A stretch of DNA of 64,000 nt. Origin: Paenibacillus sp. RUD330 (GTDB taxonomy: Bacteria > Bacillota > Bacilli > Paenibacillales > Paenibacillaceae). The stretch spans positions 956,001-1,020,000 of the forward strand of contig NZ_CP022655.2 of NCBI RefSeq assembly GCF_002243345.2. Reading direction: 5' to 3'. How positions within the stretch are numbered: position 1 is the first letter of the stretch; each line of letters starts with the position of its first letter. The position numbers and the translations under genes were made by a program. Under the pieces are notes generated by a model. It made no database searches. It saw nothing but the letters and a program-made list of their open reading frames with translations, and was not told where the DNA came from. Below are positions 27,308 to 36,785 of the stretch, piece by piece.

Positions 27308-28450
27308 ATGCAAATGTTCTGGTTCATACCGCTCCACGGCGACGGCCGATATCTCGGCACGAGCGACGGCGCCCGCGCCGTCGACTACGATTATATGAAG
27401 CAGATCGCCGGTGCAGCCGACCGTCTGGGCTACAACGGCGTGCTGCTCCCGACCGGACGCTCCTGCGAGGATGCATGGGTAGCGGCCTCGTCGCTGATCC
27501 CGGCCACGAACCGGCTCAAATATCTCGTAGCCATCCGTCCCGGCATGATGGCGCCGGCTACGGCTGCCCGCATGGCATCGACGTTCGACCGCCTCTCCGG
27601 CGGCAGGCTGCTGGTCAACATCGTCACCGGCGGCGATCCGGAGGAGCTCGCGGGCGACGGCCTGTTCCTGAACCATAAGGAACGTTACGAGCTGACGGAC
27701 GAATTCCTGCATCTATGGCGGAAGTACGCCTCCGGCGAGAAGGTGAGCCATAAGGGCAAATACCTTCGCGCCGAGGGCGGACAGCTGCTCTATCCGCCGC
27801 TGCAGTCTCCTTATCCGCCTCTCTACTTCGGAGGCTCCTCGGAGGAAGCCAAGGAAATCGCCGCCGAGCATGTGGATGTGTATCTGACCTGGGGCGAGCC
27901 GCCGGCCGACGTCGCGGCCAAGCTCGGCGAGGTGAGGGAGCAGGCCGCGGCCAAGGGGCGCAAGGTCAAGTTCGGCATCCGGCTGCATGTCATCGTCCGC
28001 GAGACGAACGAGCAGGCGTGGCAGGCGGCCGAGGAGCTGATCCGCCATGTCGACGACCATACGATCGCCGAGGCGCAGAAGGTGTTCGCCCGCTACGATT
28101 CCGTCGGCCAGCAGCGGATGGCGAAGCTGCACAACGGCCAGCGGGACTCTCTGGAAATATCGCCCAATCTGTGGGCGGGCGTCGGCCTCGTCCGAGGGGG
28201 CGCCGGCACGGCTCTCGTAGGAGACGCGGCCACAGTGGCAGAGCGCATCCGCGAGTATGAGGCGCTGGGCATCGAGACATTCATCCTGTCTGGTTATCCG
28301 CATCTGGAAGAGGCGTACCGGACGGCCGAGCTGCTGTTCCCGCTGCTGCCGGTCGAGCCGCAGGCTGAGCCGCTCAAGGCCGCGCTCAAGGCTTCAGGGG
28401 AAATCGTCGCCAACGATCTGCTGCCGGATGCCGTGGCAGCCAAATCCTGA
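27308..28450 (+). CDS. ssuD: FMNH2-dependent alkanesulfonate monooxygenase
   Basis: Cleaves the C-S bond of alkanesulfonates with reduced flavin and oxygen, giving an aldehyde and sulfite. It has 380 residues, the same length as the E. coli enzyme, and a bacterial-luciferase-type barrel. Typical segments are [37 protein letters not shown] and [15 protein letters not shown]; the active-site Arg is expected in [13 protein letters not shown]. The ATG at 27308 is chosen because AAGGAGGAT lies 7 nt upstream. No flavin reductase gene (ssuE) is in the window, so reduced FMN must come from an enzyme encoded elsewhere. Confidence 0.95.
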   Translation: MQMFWFIPLHGDGRYLGTSDGARAVDYDYMKQIAGAADRLGYNGVLLPTGRSCEDAWVAASSLIPATNRLKYLVAIRPGMMAPATAARMASTFDRLSGGRLLVNIVTGGDPEELAGDGLFLNHKERYELTDEFLHLWRKYASGEKVSHKGKYLRAEGGQLLYPPLQSPYPPLYFGGSSEEAKEIAAEHVDVYLTWGEPPADVAAKLGEVREQAAAKGRKVKFGIRLHVIVRETNEQAWQAAEELIRHVDDHTIAEAQKVFARYDSVGQQRMAKLHNGQRDSLEISPNLWAGVGLVRGGAGTALVGDAATVAERIREYEALGIETFILSGYPHLEEAYRTAELLFPLLPVEPQAEPLKAALKASGEIVANDLLPDAVAAKS

Positions 28451-29270
28451 GGAAAGCGGGGGGATTCCCATCGACAAGAGAGGCAAATGGACGGAAAGCC
28501 GTCTGACACCGTGGCTTGTGCCGGTACTCGTTCTGGTCCTTTGGCAGCTGCTGGGCCAGTACGGCGCGATCTCGTCGCGCACGCTTCCGACTCCGGTCCG
28601 GGTGGCGGAGGCGGGCATCGACTTGGCTTATTCCGGCGAGCTGTTCCAATACATCTGGAGCAGCTCGCAGCGGGCGCTGATCGGATTTCTGATCGGAGGC
28701 GGCGTCGGCTTCGGGCTCGGGCTGCTGAGCGGCCTGTCGCGGAGCGCGTTCCGGCTGCTCGACAGCTCGGTGCAGATGGTCCGCAACGTACCGCATCTCG
28801 CTCTGATTCCGCTCGTCATCCTGTGGTTCGGAATCGGGGAGACGGCCAAAATCTTTCTCGTTGCGCTCGGCGTTTTTTTCCCTATCTATCTGAACACTCT
28901 CCACGGCATCCGCTCCATCGATTCCGGACTGCTGGAGATGGCGCGCGTGTACAAGCTGAGGGGGTTCGCCCTCTATCGCGAGGTCATCCTGCCCGGCGCC
29001 ATGTCCTCGGTTCTCGTCGGCGTGCGTTATGCGCTCGGCCTCATGTGGCTGACGCTGATCGTATCGGAGACGATCTCCGCCAACAGCGGCATCGGATATA
29101 TGGCGATGAACGCAAGGGAATTCATGAGGCTGGATATTGTCGTGCTGGCGATCCTCCTGTATGCCTTCCTGGGCAAGCTGTCGGATACGGCGGCCAGGCT
29201 GCTGGAGCGCAGGCTGCTCGCTTGGAATCCGAATTATACGACGCCGGAATCCGGGGAGGGGAGAGCATGA
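28428..29270 (+). CDS. ssuC: Alkanesulfonate ABC transporter permease
   Basis: Membrane subunit of the sulfonate importer, about 280 residues with six helices; the EAA-type loop reads [22 protein letters not shown]. The start is unclear. An in-frame ATG at 28428 overlaps the last 23 bp of ssuD but has no good ribosome binding site. The best site (GAGGAAAG, 28449-28456) is spaced correctly only for ATT at 28464, or less well ATC at 28470. By comparison with known SsuC proteins the mature N-terminus should be near [10 protein letters not shown], which fits a start at 28464 or 28470. Its stop overlaps the ssuB start. Confidence 0.9.
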   Translation: MPWQPNPEESGGIPIDKRGKWTESRLTPWLVPVLVLVLWQLLGQYGAISSRTLPTPVRVAEAGIDLAYSGELFQYIWSSSQRALIGFLIGGGVGFGLGLLSGLSRSAFRLLDSSVQMVRNVPHLALIPLVILWFGIGETAKIFLVALGVFFPIYLNTLHGIRSIDSGLLEMARVYKLRGFALYREVILPGAMSSVLVGVRYALGLMWLTLIVSETISANSGIGYMAMNAREFMRLDIVVLAILLYAFLGKLSDTAARLLERRLLAWNPNYTTPESGEGRA

Positions 29271-30178
29271 GCGTGCGCATAGGGGAACGGAAGCAGGCGG
29301 GCAGGCCGGAGGTCCGGGAAGGGAAGGCCGGGCAAACGGACCGGTACGAGGCTGGAGCGGAGGAAGAGAAGCCGGATTCAAGTCACGAGAAGGCCGGACC
29401 GGAAGAGGACTTGCGGCTGGATTCCCGGGGCAAGCGGCTTGTCGTCTCGGAAGCCTCGAAGAAATTCGGGGGCAAGGAAGTGCTGAAGGGAATCGATCTC
29501 GATATTCCCGCCGGACAGTTTCTCGCCGTCGTCGGCCGGAGCGGCTGCGGCAAGAGCACGCTGCTGCGGCTGATCGCGGGCCTTGACGATCCGTCGGCCG
29601 GCAGTCTGTCGCTGGACGGCATTGAAATCGCAGGCATCGGCGAGTCCACTCGCATGCTGTTCCAGGACGCGCGCCTGCTGCCGTGGAAGCGGGCGGCCGA
29701 CAATGTCCGCATCGGCATTCGGCGCGGCAGCCGCCAGGAGGCGGTGGAGGCGCTCGCCTTGGTCGGACTGCGCGACCGCGCCGACGAATGGCCGCGCGTG
29801 CTTTCCGGCGGCCAGCGTCAGCGTGTCGCTCTGGCGCGCGCGCTTGCGGGGCAGCCGGGATTGCTGCTGCTCGACGAGCCGCTCGGCGCGCTCGATGCGC
29901 TCACGCGAATCGAGATGCAGCGTCTCATCGAGAGGCTGTGGGAGGAGCAGGGCTTCACCGCCGTGCTCGTCACGCATGACGTGAGCGAGGCCGTCGCGCT
30001 TGCCGACCGGGTCATTCTCGTTGAGGACGGCCGGATCGCCATCGACGTCGAGATCCGCCTCGCCAGGCCCAGGGAGCGCGACAGCGCCTTCGCGCATTAC
30101 GAGAAGCTGATTCTGGACCGCATCATGGGCGGGGAGGAAAGCTCCGGGCGGCTGCGGGCGACGGCATATTCAATCTAA
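29267..30178 (+). CDS. ssuB: Alkanesulfonate ABC transporter ATP-binding protein
   Basis: ATPase subunit, 303 residues. Walker [11 protein letters not shown]-loop [10 protein letters not shown], signature [15 protein letters not shown], Walker B LLLLDEP and the switch His in VTHD are all present. The first 55 or so residues form a charged, low-complexity extension ([20 protein letters not shown] and on) that SsuB proteins normally lack; a later start is possible but none has a better ribosome binding site. The ATG overlaps the ssuC stop (ATGA), and the last gene of the operon is followed by a terminator at 30220. Confidence 0.94.
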   Translation: MSVRIGERKQAGRPEVREGKAGQTDRYEAGAEEEKPDSSHEKAGPEEDLRLDSRGKRLVVSEASKKFGGKEVLKGIDLDIPAGQFLAVVGRSGCGKSTLLRLIAGLDDPSAGSLSLDGIEIAGIGESTRMLFQDARLLPWKRAADNVRIGIRRGSRQEAVEALALVGLRDRADEWPRVLSGGQRQRVALARALAGQPGLLLLDEPLGALDALTRIEMQRLIERLWEEQGFTAVLVTHDVSEAVALADRVILVEDGRIAIDVEIRLARPRERDSAFAHYEKLILDRIMGGEESSGRLRATAYSI

Positions 30179-30219
30179 TCGGACAGATTCAGTCCGGCGT
30201 GTTCTTGTTGTTCATGGGC

Positions 30220-30254
30220 AGCGGAGGGTGGGATTTTTCCATCCTCCGCTTTTC
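30220..30254 (+). terminator. Terminator of the ssu operon
   Basis: Stem AGCGGAGGGTGG (30220-30231) pairs with CCATCCTCCGCT (30239-30250) with one G-T wobble; the loop and the following bases are T-rich. Confidence 0.8.
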
Positions 30255-30319
30255 GTTTGGGGCGATGGATTCGGATTTGCTCCAGGTCTTTTGGTAGAAT
30301 GGAAAATAGAGGGAGAGTG

Positions 30320-30724
30320 ATGGCGGTGAAAACAGGCAGCGCAAAAGCCGTTCTTCTTGCTGCGGCCGCAGCCGTGCTGCTGGCAGGCTGCGGAGAGCCT
30401 CGGACCATCCGGTACAAAGGGGGCGGCGCCAGCTGGGAAGGAAGCTACCAAGCGGATTTAGTCAAGAACAAGAAGTCGCAGCTGGGGACGTATTCTTTCC
30501 GCTACAAGGGGGATGCGCCCAAAGAGGTTGAAGCCTTCTCGATCACGGCCGATGGACCCGGTCATTTCTATTATCATGGATCGGGCGGCCTGCCCGGTCC
30601 GGCCTTGTCCTCCAGCATGGTGTGCGATGACTGCACTCCCGCTAGGAATACGATAGCGGTCGTAATGGAATGGACCGACAAGGATGGCAAGCATCAGGAA
30701 AGCTTCGAGCTCAAGAAGCCGTAA
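30320..30724 (+). CDS. Small unrecognised lipoprotein
   Basis: A 134-residue exported lipoprotein with a short signal and lipobox LLAGC. The mature part is beta-rich (WEGSYQADLVKNKKSQLGTYSFRYKG) and holds a CDDC pair that could bind metal or form a disulfide. No family is recognised. The ATG at 30320 has GAGGGAGAG directly upstream; an in-frame ATG 21 bp earlier lacks a site. It lies alone between the ssu operon and the SulP gene. Confidence 0.8.
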   Translation: MAVKTGSAKAVLLAAAAAVLLAGCGEPRTIRYKGGGASWEGSYQADLVKNKKSQLGTYSFRYKGDAPKEVEAFSITADGPGHFYYHGSGGLPGPALSSSMVCDDCTPARNTIAVVMEWTDKDGKHQESFELKKP

Positions 30725-30788
30725 ACCCGTTCCAAGGCAGGGGCTCCAAGGCAGGGGCTTCCAGCCTTTGGCGAAAAGCTTCCTTCCC

Positions 30789-30855
30789 TTTCTTTTCCGA
30801 AGCATGGCCTCCCTTTCTTCTCCGAAGCATAGCCTTCCTTTCTTTGTCCAAGCCC
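30789..30855. repeat. 25-bp direct repeat upstream of sulP
   Basis: Units start at 30789, 30814 and 30839 with a strict 25-bp period; the first two share TTTCTT-TCCGAAGCAT and the third is degenerate. A second short duplication (CCAAGGCAGGGGCT twice) lies just before, at about 30732-30760. Confidence 0.65.
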
Positions 30856-30885
30856 TTCCTCCCCATAGACGAGGCCAAAAAAGCC

Positions 30886-30914
30886 TTCAATTCGATCGGA
30901 ATTTTCCGTATAAT
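30886..30914 (+). promoter_or_regulatory. Probable sulP promoter
   Basis: TTCAAT (30886-30891), 17-bp spacer and a consensus TATAAT (30909-30914), giving a leader of about 80 nt before the TTG start at 30999. Confidence 0.6.
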
Positions 30915-30998
30915 GCTTACGGACGAAACGCATCGGAACCCGGCTTTTCTGAGACTGGAAAGTCGCCAAAATCATCCTGCAGGAGGTCTGGGAAAGAA

Positions 30999-32447
30999 TT
31001 GAAAGCAGCAAGCTGGAAAAACGAATGGTTCACGGATCCCAAATCGAATCTGCTGTCGGGCATCACCGTCGCGCTGGCGCTGATTCCGGAGGCGATCGCC
31101 TTCTCGATCATTGCCGGCGTGCATCCGATGGTCGGATTGTACACCTCCTTCATCATCGCCGTCGTCATCTCCTTCTTCGGCGGGAGACCCGCGATGATCT
31201 CGGCCGCGACCGGCGCGATGGCGCTGCTCATGGTCAACCTGGTCCGCGACCATGGACTGGAGTATCTGTTCGCGGCCACCGTCCTCTGCGGCATCATCCA
31301 GACGGCGATCGGCTATATGCGGCTGGGCCATTTGATCCGCTTCGTGCCGCACCCGGTCATGAACGGCTTCGTCAACGCGCTCGCGATTCTGATCTTCACC
31401 GCGCAGCTTGTCCACTTCCGGGGGCAGGGCTGGCTCATGTACGCGCTGCTCGCCCTGACGCTCGCCATCATTTACGGCCTGCCGCGTCTGACCAAGGCGT
31501 TCCCGTCCGCGCTCGCGGCGATCATCGTCGTCTCGGCGGTCACGATGGGCTTCAAACTGGACGTCCTCACCGTCGGCGACATCGGCAGCATCACGAGCGC
31601 GCTGCCGAGCTTCCATCTGCCGAACTTCGTGCCGAATGTGGACAATCTGATGATTATCCTGCCCTATTCGGTCTCGCTCGCTCTGGTCGGCTTGCTGGAG
31701 TCGCTCCTGACTTCGAATATCGTCGACGAGATGACCGACACGACAAGCAGCAAGAACCGTGAGGTCAAGGGCCAGGGCATCGCCAATATCGTGGCCGGCT
31801 TCTTCGGAGGCATGGCGGGCTGCGCGATGATCGGCCAATCGGTCATCAACGTCAAATCAGGCGGACGGACCCGCCTGTCCACGTTTACGGCGGGCATCTT
31901 CCTGCTCGTCCTGATCATGGCTCTAAGCCGTGTCGTCATGGAAATCCCGATGGCCGCGCTTGTCGGCGTCATGTTCATGGTGTCCTTCGGAACGTTCAAC
32001 TGGCGTTCCCTGACGGAGCTGAAGCGGATTCCGATCGGCGACAGCATCGTCATGGTCGTGACGGTCATCATCGTCGTGATGACGCATAACCTGTCCTACG
32101 GAGTCATGGCCGGCGTCGTCATCAGCGCCTTGATTTTCGCCCGCCGCATCTCCGCGATGAAGGTGGAAGGAAGGATGGAAGGCGGCCGCAAGCGCTATTC
32201 CGTCGAGGGCCAGCTGTTCTTCGCCACGACGACGGCTTTCGGACAGCAGTTCGATCATGCCGATGATCCGGATGAGGTCGTGATCGACTTCGGGCAGTCC
32301 CATGTATGGGATCATTCCGCCGTCAACGCCATTGCCAAGCTCGCGGACAAGTACGCCGCCGCCGGCAAGCGCGTCGTGCTTGAAGGCCTCAACGAGCAGA
32401 GCCGCACCCTCGTCGACCGCATCGGTCTGGGCAGCGGAGCCCACTGA
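30999..32447 (+). CDS. SulP-family anion transporter with short STAS-like tail
   Basis: A SulP/SLC26 anion transporter, 482 residues, probably moving sulfate or bicarbonate. The N-terminus [36 protein letters not shown] is the family signature, followed by about ten further helices. The last 90 residues form a shortened STAS-like domain ([22 protein letters not shown]). TTG at 30999 is taken as start because AGGAGG lies 12 nt before it; there is no nearby ATG. Its place after ssuADCB suggests sulfur supply, but SulP members with this form also carry bicarbonate, so the substrate is open. Confidence 0.88.
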   Translation: MKAASWKNEWFTDPKSNLLSGITVALALIPEAIAFSIIAGVHPMVGLYTSFIIAVVISFFGGRPAMISAATGAMALLMVNLVRDHGLEYLFAATVLCGIIQTAIGYMRLGHLIRFVPHPVMNGFVNALAILIFTAQLVHFRGQGWLMYALLALTLAIIYGLPRLTKAFPSALAAIIVVSAVTMGFKLDVLTVGDIGSITSALPSFHLPNFVPNVDNLMIILPYSVSLALVGLLESLLTSNIVDEMTDTTSSKNREVKGQGIANIVAGFFGGMAGCAMIGQSVINVKSGGRTRLSTFTAGIFLLVLIMALSRVVMEIPMAALVGVMFMVSFGTFNWRSLTELKRIPIGDSIVMVVTVIIVVMTHNLSYGVMAGVVISALIFARRISAMKVEGRMEGGRKRYSVEGQLFFATTTAFGQQFDHADDPDEVVIDFGQSHVWDHSAVNAIAKLADKYAAAGKRVVLEGLNEQSRTLVDRIGLGSGAH

Positions 32448-32453
32448 TAAGAG

Positions 32454-32507
32454 GAAAAGGACTGAACCGAGCCGTTCGCGGCTGGTGCTCAGTCCTTTTC
32501 TTTTTTT
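32454..32507 (+). terminator. Terminator after sulP
   Basis: Outer stem GAAAAGGACTGA (32454-32465) with TCAGTCCTTTTC (32489-32500), inner GCCG-TTCG-CGGC hairpin, then seven T. Confidence 0.9.
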
Positions 32508-32810
32508 GCAGCTGCTCTATCATGGTCTTGTTGATCGAATCGGCCGGTATCGCAGAGCGGTTCTGGTAGAGGATATTATTCATATCGAAAAATATGAAAA
32601 ATGATGAAAATGTAAATAAAATATTAGAATCATAGAATTAACCATGATTGCTGCTAGTTAAAACAGGTAAAACCATGAAAAATAATATAAAAATTAATTC
32701 CTCGCAATAGTGATCCTTTTCTAAACCAGGCGCGTTTCACTCCATGCAAGAGGTTGATGAGTATCACGGACAACATTTCAGATCCTATCAAAACTCGAGG
32801 AGTGAATAAC
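32508..32810 (+). other. AT-rich upstream region of the duplicated-domain protein
   Basis: No gene is supported. The stretch 32580-32700 is markedly AT-rich compared with its neighbours. It ends with GAGGAGTGA just before the next start. No dyad or firm promoter could be fixed. Confidence 0.4.
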
Positions 32811-34442
32811 ATGAAAATCAAAAAACTGGTCGCCCCCGTACTCAGCCTGACCCTTCTTATCCCAACCGGAATAGCCGCAGCAGCCCCGGCCAACTCGATG
32901 CAGCCTTCGGTCAGCACGCCGGCAGCCGATCTTCGCGCCGGACTGGACCAGCTGCTCTCCGAACACTTCGCACTTGCGGTCGTCGCCATGACGAAAGCTT
33001 ATGAAGGTTCGAAGGATGCTGCGGCCGCCTACAAAGCGCTGGACCAGAACGCTCTCGACATGGGGCCGGCAATCGAAGGCCTCTACGGCAAAGCCGGCGC
33101 GGATGAGTTCCTGCGCATCTTCCGCGCTCACAACAAAGCTACGGATGATTACGCCAAAGCCTATAAAATGAACAACGTGGACGCCGAGAAGGCCGCTAAA
33201 GCGAATGTTCAAGCCTTCGTAGATGAGTTCTCCGCCTTCCTGGCGACGGCGACTGCCGGCAACCTTCCCAAAGATGCAGCTGCCAAGGCCATCCGCCTTC
33301 ATGAAGATCAAGTGCAAATGGTGTTCGACGAGTATGTAGCCGGAGATTACAAGGATGCCTACAGCAAATACCGTGAAGGCTACAAGACGATGTTCGTCAT
33401 CAGCAAGGCGCTTTCCACGGCGATTACGAAACAAATGCCGGAAAAGTTCAATAACACGACCCCGGATACGAAAGCCGCGGATCTGCGCTCCAGCCTGAAC
33501 GCGCTCGTATCGGAGCACGTAGCCCTGTCGGTTCTGCAAATGCAGAAGCAGCTGGACGGCTCCAAGGATTCCGATGCGCTGATCAGTACGGAAGCGATGA
33601 ATACGGCCGACTGGAAAGCGGCGATCGGTTCCCTCTATGGCACAGCCGGCGCTGACGGCTTCGAGAAGCTGTGGGTGACGAATCACATCAATGCTCAGAG
33701 CGACTATGTAAATGCCGTCAAGATGAACGACGCCAATGCAAAAGCCGCGGTCAAGTCCCGCATCGAAAGCTTCACAAAAGACTTCGGCGCCTTCCTCGGC
33801 ACGGCTACGAACGGCAACCTGCCTGCAGCTGCCGCTACGGAAGCTCTGATGAAGCACGAAGGCCAGATCCAGGCCGCCTTCGACCAATATGCTGCCGGCA
33901 ACTATGACGGTGCTTACGCCACAGACCGTGAAGGCTTTAAATTCGTCTTCGGCGTCGGCCAGGCGCTGGGCAATGCGATCGTGACGCAATCGCCGGAAAA
34001 ATTCATGGAGACTCCGGTCGTTACGCCGGCTCCGACGCCAACTCCGGCTCCAGCTCCTGAGATGACGACGGTTTGGATGAAGCTGAACAGCATGATGCTG
34101 AAGGTGAACGGCTCGACGACTCAAATGGACACGACACCGGTGATGTGGAACGGCATGACGTATATCCCGCTGCGCTTCCTGAGCGAAGGCATCGGCGCGA
34201 CGGTGAGCTACGACAAAGCGACCAAAGGCATCTGGGTCATGGCTGGCTCCGACAAGCTCGGCTTCTGGGCCGGCAAGGACATCTTCTCCATGAACGGCGT
34301 GAATAAAAAAGTCTCTTCCAAGGTCGTCATCGACAAAAACGGCCGCACGCTCGTTCCGCTTCGTTTCATCGCTGAAACGCTGAACTGGAACGTCATGTTC
34401 AACAGCAAAGACGGTTCCATCACGCTTACTTCCAACATGTAA
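32811..34442 (+). CDS. Secreted protein: two helical repeats plus copper-amine-oxidase-N-like domain
   Basis: A 543-residue exported protein. After a signal peptide (MKIKKLVAPVLSLTLLIPTGIAAAA) come two homologous, mainly helical domains of about 165 residues each. They open DLRAGLDQLLSEHFALAV and DLRSSLNALVSEHVALSV and end in QMPEKF and QSPEKF. A Pro-Thr-Ala linker (TPAPTPTPAPAPE) leads to a C-terminal copper amine oxidase N-like domain (about 440-543) with YIPLRFLSEGIGATVSYD and TLVPLRFIAETLNWNV. That last domain is common in Paenibacillus cell-wall proteins and usually not an oxidase. Function unknown; the conserved His and Glu in each helical repeat could bind metal (inference). Confidence 0.88.
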   Translation: MKIKKLVAPVLSLTLLIPTGIAAAAPANSMQPSVSTPAADLRAGLDQLLSEHFALAVVAMTKAYEGSKDAAAAYKALDQNALDMGPAIEGLYGKAGADEFLRIFRAHNKATDDYAKAYKMNNVDAEKAAKANVQAFVDEFSAFLATATAGNLPKDAAAKAIRLHEDQVQMVFDEYVAGDYKDAYSKYREGYKTMFVISKALSTAITKQMPEKFNNTTPDTKAADLRSSLNALVSEHVALSVLQMQKQLDGSKDSDALISTEAMNTADWKAAIGSLYGTAGADGFEKLWVTNHINAQSDYVNAVKMNDANAKAAVKSRIESFTKDFGAFLGTATNGNLPAAAATEALMKHEGQIQAAFDQYAAGNYDGAYATDREGFKFVFGVGQALGNAIVTQSPEKFMETPVVTPAPTPTPAPAPEMTTVWMKLNSMMLKVNGSTTQMDTTPVMWNGMTYIPLRFLSEGIGATVSYDKATKGIWVMAGSDKLGFWAGKDIFSMNGVNKKVSSKVVIDKNGRTLVPLRFIAETLNWNVMFNSKDGSITLTSNM

Positions 34443-34475
34443 GGCAAGGTCAGCCATCCATCCGGTTTCAATTCA

Positions 34476-34515
34476 AAGCCGGCATCGCGGTCTCATCCGC
34501 GATGCCGGCTTTTTC
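34476..34515 (+). terminator. Strong intrinsic terminator
   Basis: Perfect 16-bp stem (34476-34491 with 34498-34513), loop TCTCAT, five T. Confidence 0.92.
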
Positions 34516-34575
34516 CGCTCGCCTGTAACCAAGAGTTCGTCCCGTTCGTCTTAAAGAGCGGAGGTGTAAACCCGC

Positions 34576-35472
34576 ATGAAAAGAAAATCGAAAACATTCG
34601 CGCTGTCCAGCGCGGTTCTGATGCTGATGCTCGCAGGCTGCGGCGTTGGCAATCCTCCTGAAGGCGCGGCTGGCGGCGAAGCAAGTCCTGCGCCGGTGGC
34701 CAGCCCCGTCGTATCGGCTTCGGCGGCGCCGGCTCCAGCCCCGAGCGCCGAGCCTTCGGTCGCGCCGACTGCCGCTCCGGCTCCAGAGCAGGCGGAACAT
34801 CGGAAGTACGGCATCTATAACGGAGCGGCCGATCCGCATACGGTCGAGATCGAATCGGACGGGCAGCCCCAGGCTTATCAGCTCGCGGAAGGCGTCAGCA
34901 CGGAAGGGATTGCCGAAGGAGGCGAGGTTTTCTTTATCTATAAGGAACAACCGGTAGAAGGAGACGCTTCCGTGAAGCAGCTGATCCTCGCCAAGCTGGC
35001 CAAGGCGAAAACCTTCAAGCTCAGCGTGCAGACGGCTCCGGCGGAAAAGCCGGCCGCCCTCATGCAGGGCAAGGGATTCGGATTGTATGTTTTCAGCGCG
35101 CTTGATTTCGATCCCGAAAAAGGCATCCTCTCCTTCGGCGATCCGGCACAGGGAAACAAGCTGCAGGCTTCCATCCAGCCTTACGGCTCGGACTACAGGA
35201 CGGACGATCTGAAGGCGGAGGCACGGAAGGAGTTCGCCGGAATCGAGCTCGCCGACGTTCCGCAGGATAAGCGTCCCGTGCCTTTGCGCGATGCGGCGGT
35301 CTTCCTGGAGGGAAGCAACGATTCGGACATGGTGCAATATATCGCCAAGAAATATGACGGGGAATGGTTCGTCTTCAAAGTAGACACGAACAAGACCGAG
35401 GACGGCGGCATTTTCTCCGACTATGTCTATACGAGCTTGAATTCGCTTGAGCGCTCCCGGAACCCAAATTGA
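34576..35472 (+). CDS. Unrecognised lipoprotein with Pro-Ala linker
   Basis: A 298-residue lipoprotein: signal with lipobox LAGC (Cys22), a disordered linker of about 50 residues rich in Pro, Ala and Ser, then a folded part from EHRKYGIYNGAADPHTVEIE onward. No catalytic motif or family is recognised. RBS GGAGGT lies about 10 nt before the ATG. It sits alone after a strong terminator and upstream of the DnaA-box region. Confidence 0.82.
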   Translation: MKRKSKTFALSSAVLMLMLAGCGVGNPPEGAAGGEASPAPVASPVVSASAAPAPAPSAEPSVAPTAAPAPEQAEHRKYGIYNGAADPHTVEIESDGQPQAYQLAEGVSTEGIAEGGEVFFIYKEQPVEGDASVKQLILAKLAKAKTFKLSVQTAPAEKPAALMQGKGFGLYVFSALDFDPEKGILSFGDPAQGNKLQASIQPYGSDYRTDDLKAEARKEFAGIELADVPQDKRPVPLRDAAVFLEGSNDSDMVQYIAKKYDGEWFVFKVDTNKTEDGGIFSDYVYTSLNSLERSRNPN

Positions 35473-35490
35473 TGCTTGCTGAAACAGTAG

Positions 35491-35589
35491 TTATGCACAG
35501 ATTTGTACACACTATGAACAGGTTCAAAAGCCTGTAATATGAAGAAATTGAAAAAGTTGCTCACTTATCCACAATTCAAGTTATGCACA
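35491..35589 (+). promoter_or_regulatory. Cluster of three DnaA-box matches
   Basis: Three perfect matches to TTATNCACA lie on the same strand within 99 bp: TTATGCACA (35491-35499), TTATCCACA (35565-35573, the consensus strong box) and TTATGCACA (35581-35589). A weaker TTGTACACA lies at 35503-35511. The DNA between is AT-rich. There is no dnaA or dnaN gene in the window, so this is not the usual oriC setting; it lies upstream of pdaA. Confidence 0.75.
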
Positions 35590-35732
35590 AGAGGATACAT
35601 GCTTTGGCCGCGTTCGTGAATGCCGGATTGCGGCGCAGGTATTTCCTTGGACTTCCGGAACGCATATTTTTTCCGCTTCCTGCACATACCAACCCGGTAT
35701 GCGAACTTAATCAGGCAGGAGGCGGACAATGA

Positions 35733-36593
35733 ATGAAAGCCCGAATCAAAGCGGCGGGAGCGGCCGGCTGCATGCTGGCGATGCTTGTTCTTTCCGCTCA
35801 GGCAGCGGGAGCCGCTGCCCCTGAGCAGCTGTCCAGTGGGAATGCCGCCGTCACGGAGCCCAATCAGGAAGCGGCGGCAGGATGGAGCAAGCCCTACCAT
35901 TTCGGCTTCAAAAAAAGCAAAAACGGGCAGCTGCCCTCGATAGCCGAGGAGGGCTTCATGCCGATGCTGGAGAAGCATAAGGCGATTTTTCTCGGCAATA
36001 CGGCCGAGAAGGAGCTGTATCTGACCTTCGACAACGGGTACGAGAAGGACAAGCTTACGGCGCAGATCCTGGACGTATTGAAGGAGAAGAAGGTTCCGGC
36101 CATCTTTTTCATCACGGGCCATTATGTCAAGACGGAGCCTGATCTCGTCAAGAGGATGGCATCCGAGGGCCATCTGATCGGCAACCATTCCTGGAGCCAT
36201 CCCGATATGAGCACGCTGCATCCCGATGCGGTCAAGCGGGAGCTGGCCGATGTGAAAAAAGCGGTAGCCGACCTGACAGGCTTCCGGGAAATGAACTATC
36301 TCCGTCCTCCGAGAGGCATCTTCAGCGACCGCATGCTGGAGGCGAGCAAGGAGGAAGGCTACACCAATGTGTTCTGGTCGGTCGCCTACAAGGATTGGGA
36401 TACCTCCGCGCAAAAAGGGGCGGAATATGCCTACAGCAACGTAATGGGCCAGCTTCATCCCGGTGCCGTCCTGCTGCTTCACGCGGTATCCAGGGACAAT
36501 GCTCAAGCTCTCGGACGCATGATCGATTCGGCGCGAAGCCAAGGCTATACGTTCAAAAGCCTGGATCAGCTCACGCAGCGGACTTATCGCTGA
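35733..36593 (+). CDS. pdaA: Delta-lactam-forming peptidoglycan deacetylase (PdaA type)
   Basis: A polysaccharide deacetylase, 286 residues with a signal peptide. It removes the acetyl group from muramic acid during spore-cortex synthesis so that muramic delta-lactam can form. The NodB-type motifs are present, with LTFDNGYE in motif 1 (Asn in place of the second Asp, as in characterised PdaA) and GNHSWSHPD in motif 2. Motifs 3 and 4 read LRPPRG and HAVSRDN. The overall arrangement and length match PdaA. AGGAGG lies 10 nt before the ATG at 35733. It supports the view that this organism forms endospores. Confidence 0.9.
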   Translation: MKARIKAAGAAGCMLAMLVLSAQAAGAAAPEQLSSGNAAVTEPNQEAAAGWSKPYHFGFKKSKNGQLPSIAEEGFMPMLEKHKAIFLGNTAEKELYLTFDNGYEKDKLTAQILDVLKEKKVPAIFFITGHYVKTEPDLVKRMASEGHLIGNHSWSHPDMSTLHPDAVKRELADVKKAVADLTGFREMNYLRPPRGIFSDRMLEASKEEGYTNVFWSVAYKDWDTSAQKGAEYAYSNVMGQLHPGAVLLLHAVSRDNAQALGRMIDSARSQGYTFKSLDQLTQRTYR

Positions 36594-36679
36594 AGCCGAC
36601 AGCTCCTTCCGCTCGGAGGCTTCAAGGCGAGCTTCAGGGCAAGGCTATCGGCAAGCCGTACCCTGCGGGGACGGGGATG

Positions 36680-36712
36680 GGGCCAACCAATTCATTTGGT
36701 TGGCCCTTTTTT
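36680..36712 (+). terminator. Terminator after pdaA
   Basis: Stem GGGCCAACCAA (36680-36690) with TTGGTTGGCCC (36696-36706), loop TTCAT, then six T. Confidence 0.92.
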
Positions 36713-36785
36713 GATTTGCAGGCATGGGGAGGGCGCTTCCGTTCAGGTATTCGAAATAAGGCTTGGATTAACCTTACAGTGCCGT

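Noticed and set aside
35491-35589. Chromosomal replication origin
   Set aside because: DnaA boxes are present but dnaA, dnaN, gyrase genes and an AT-rich unwinding element are not, so a regulatory or titration cluster is more likely.
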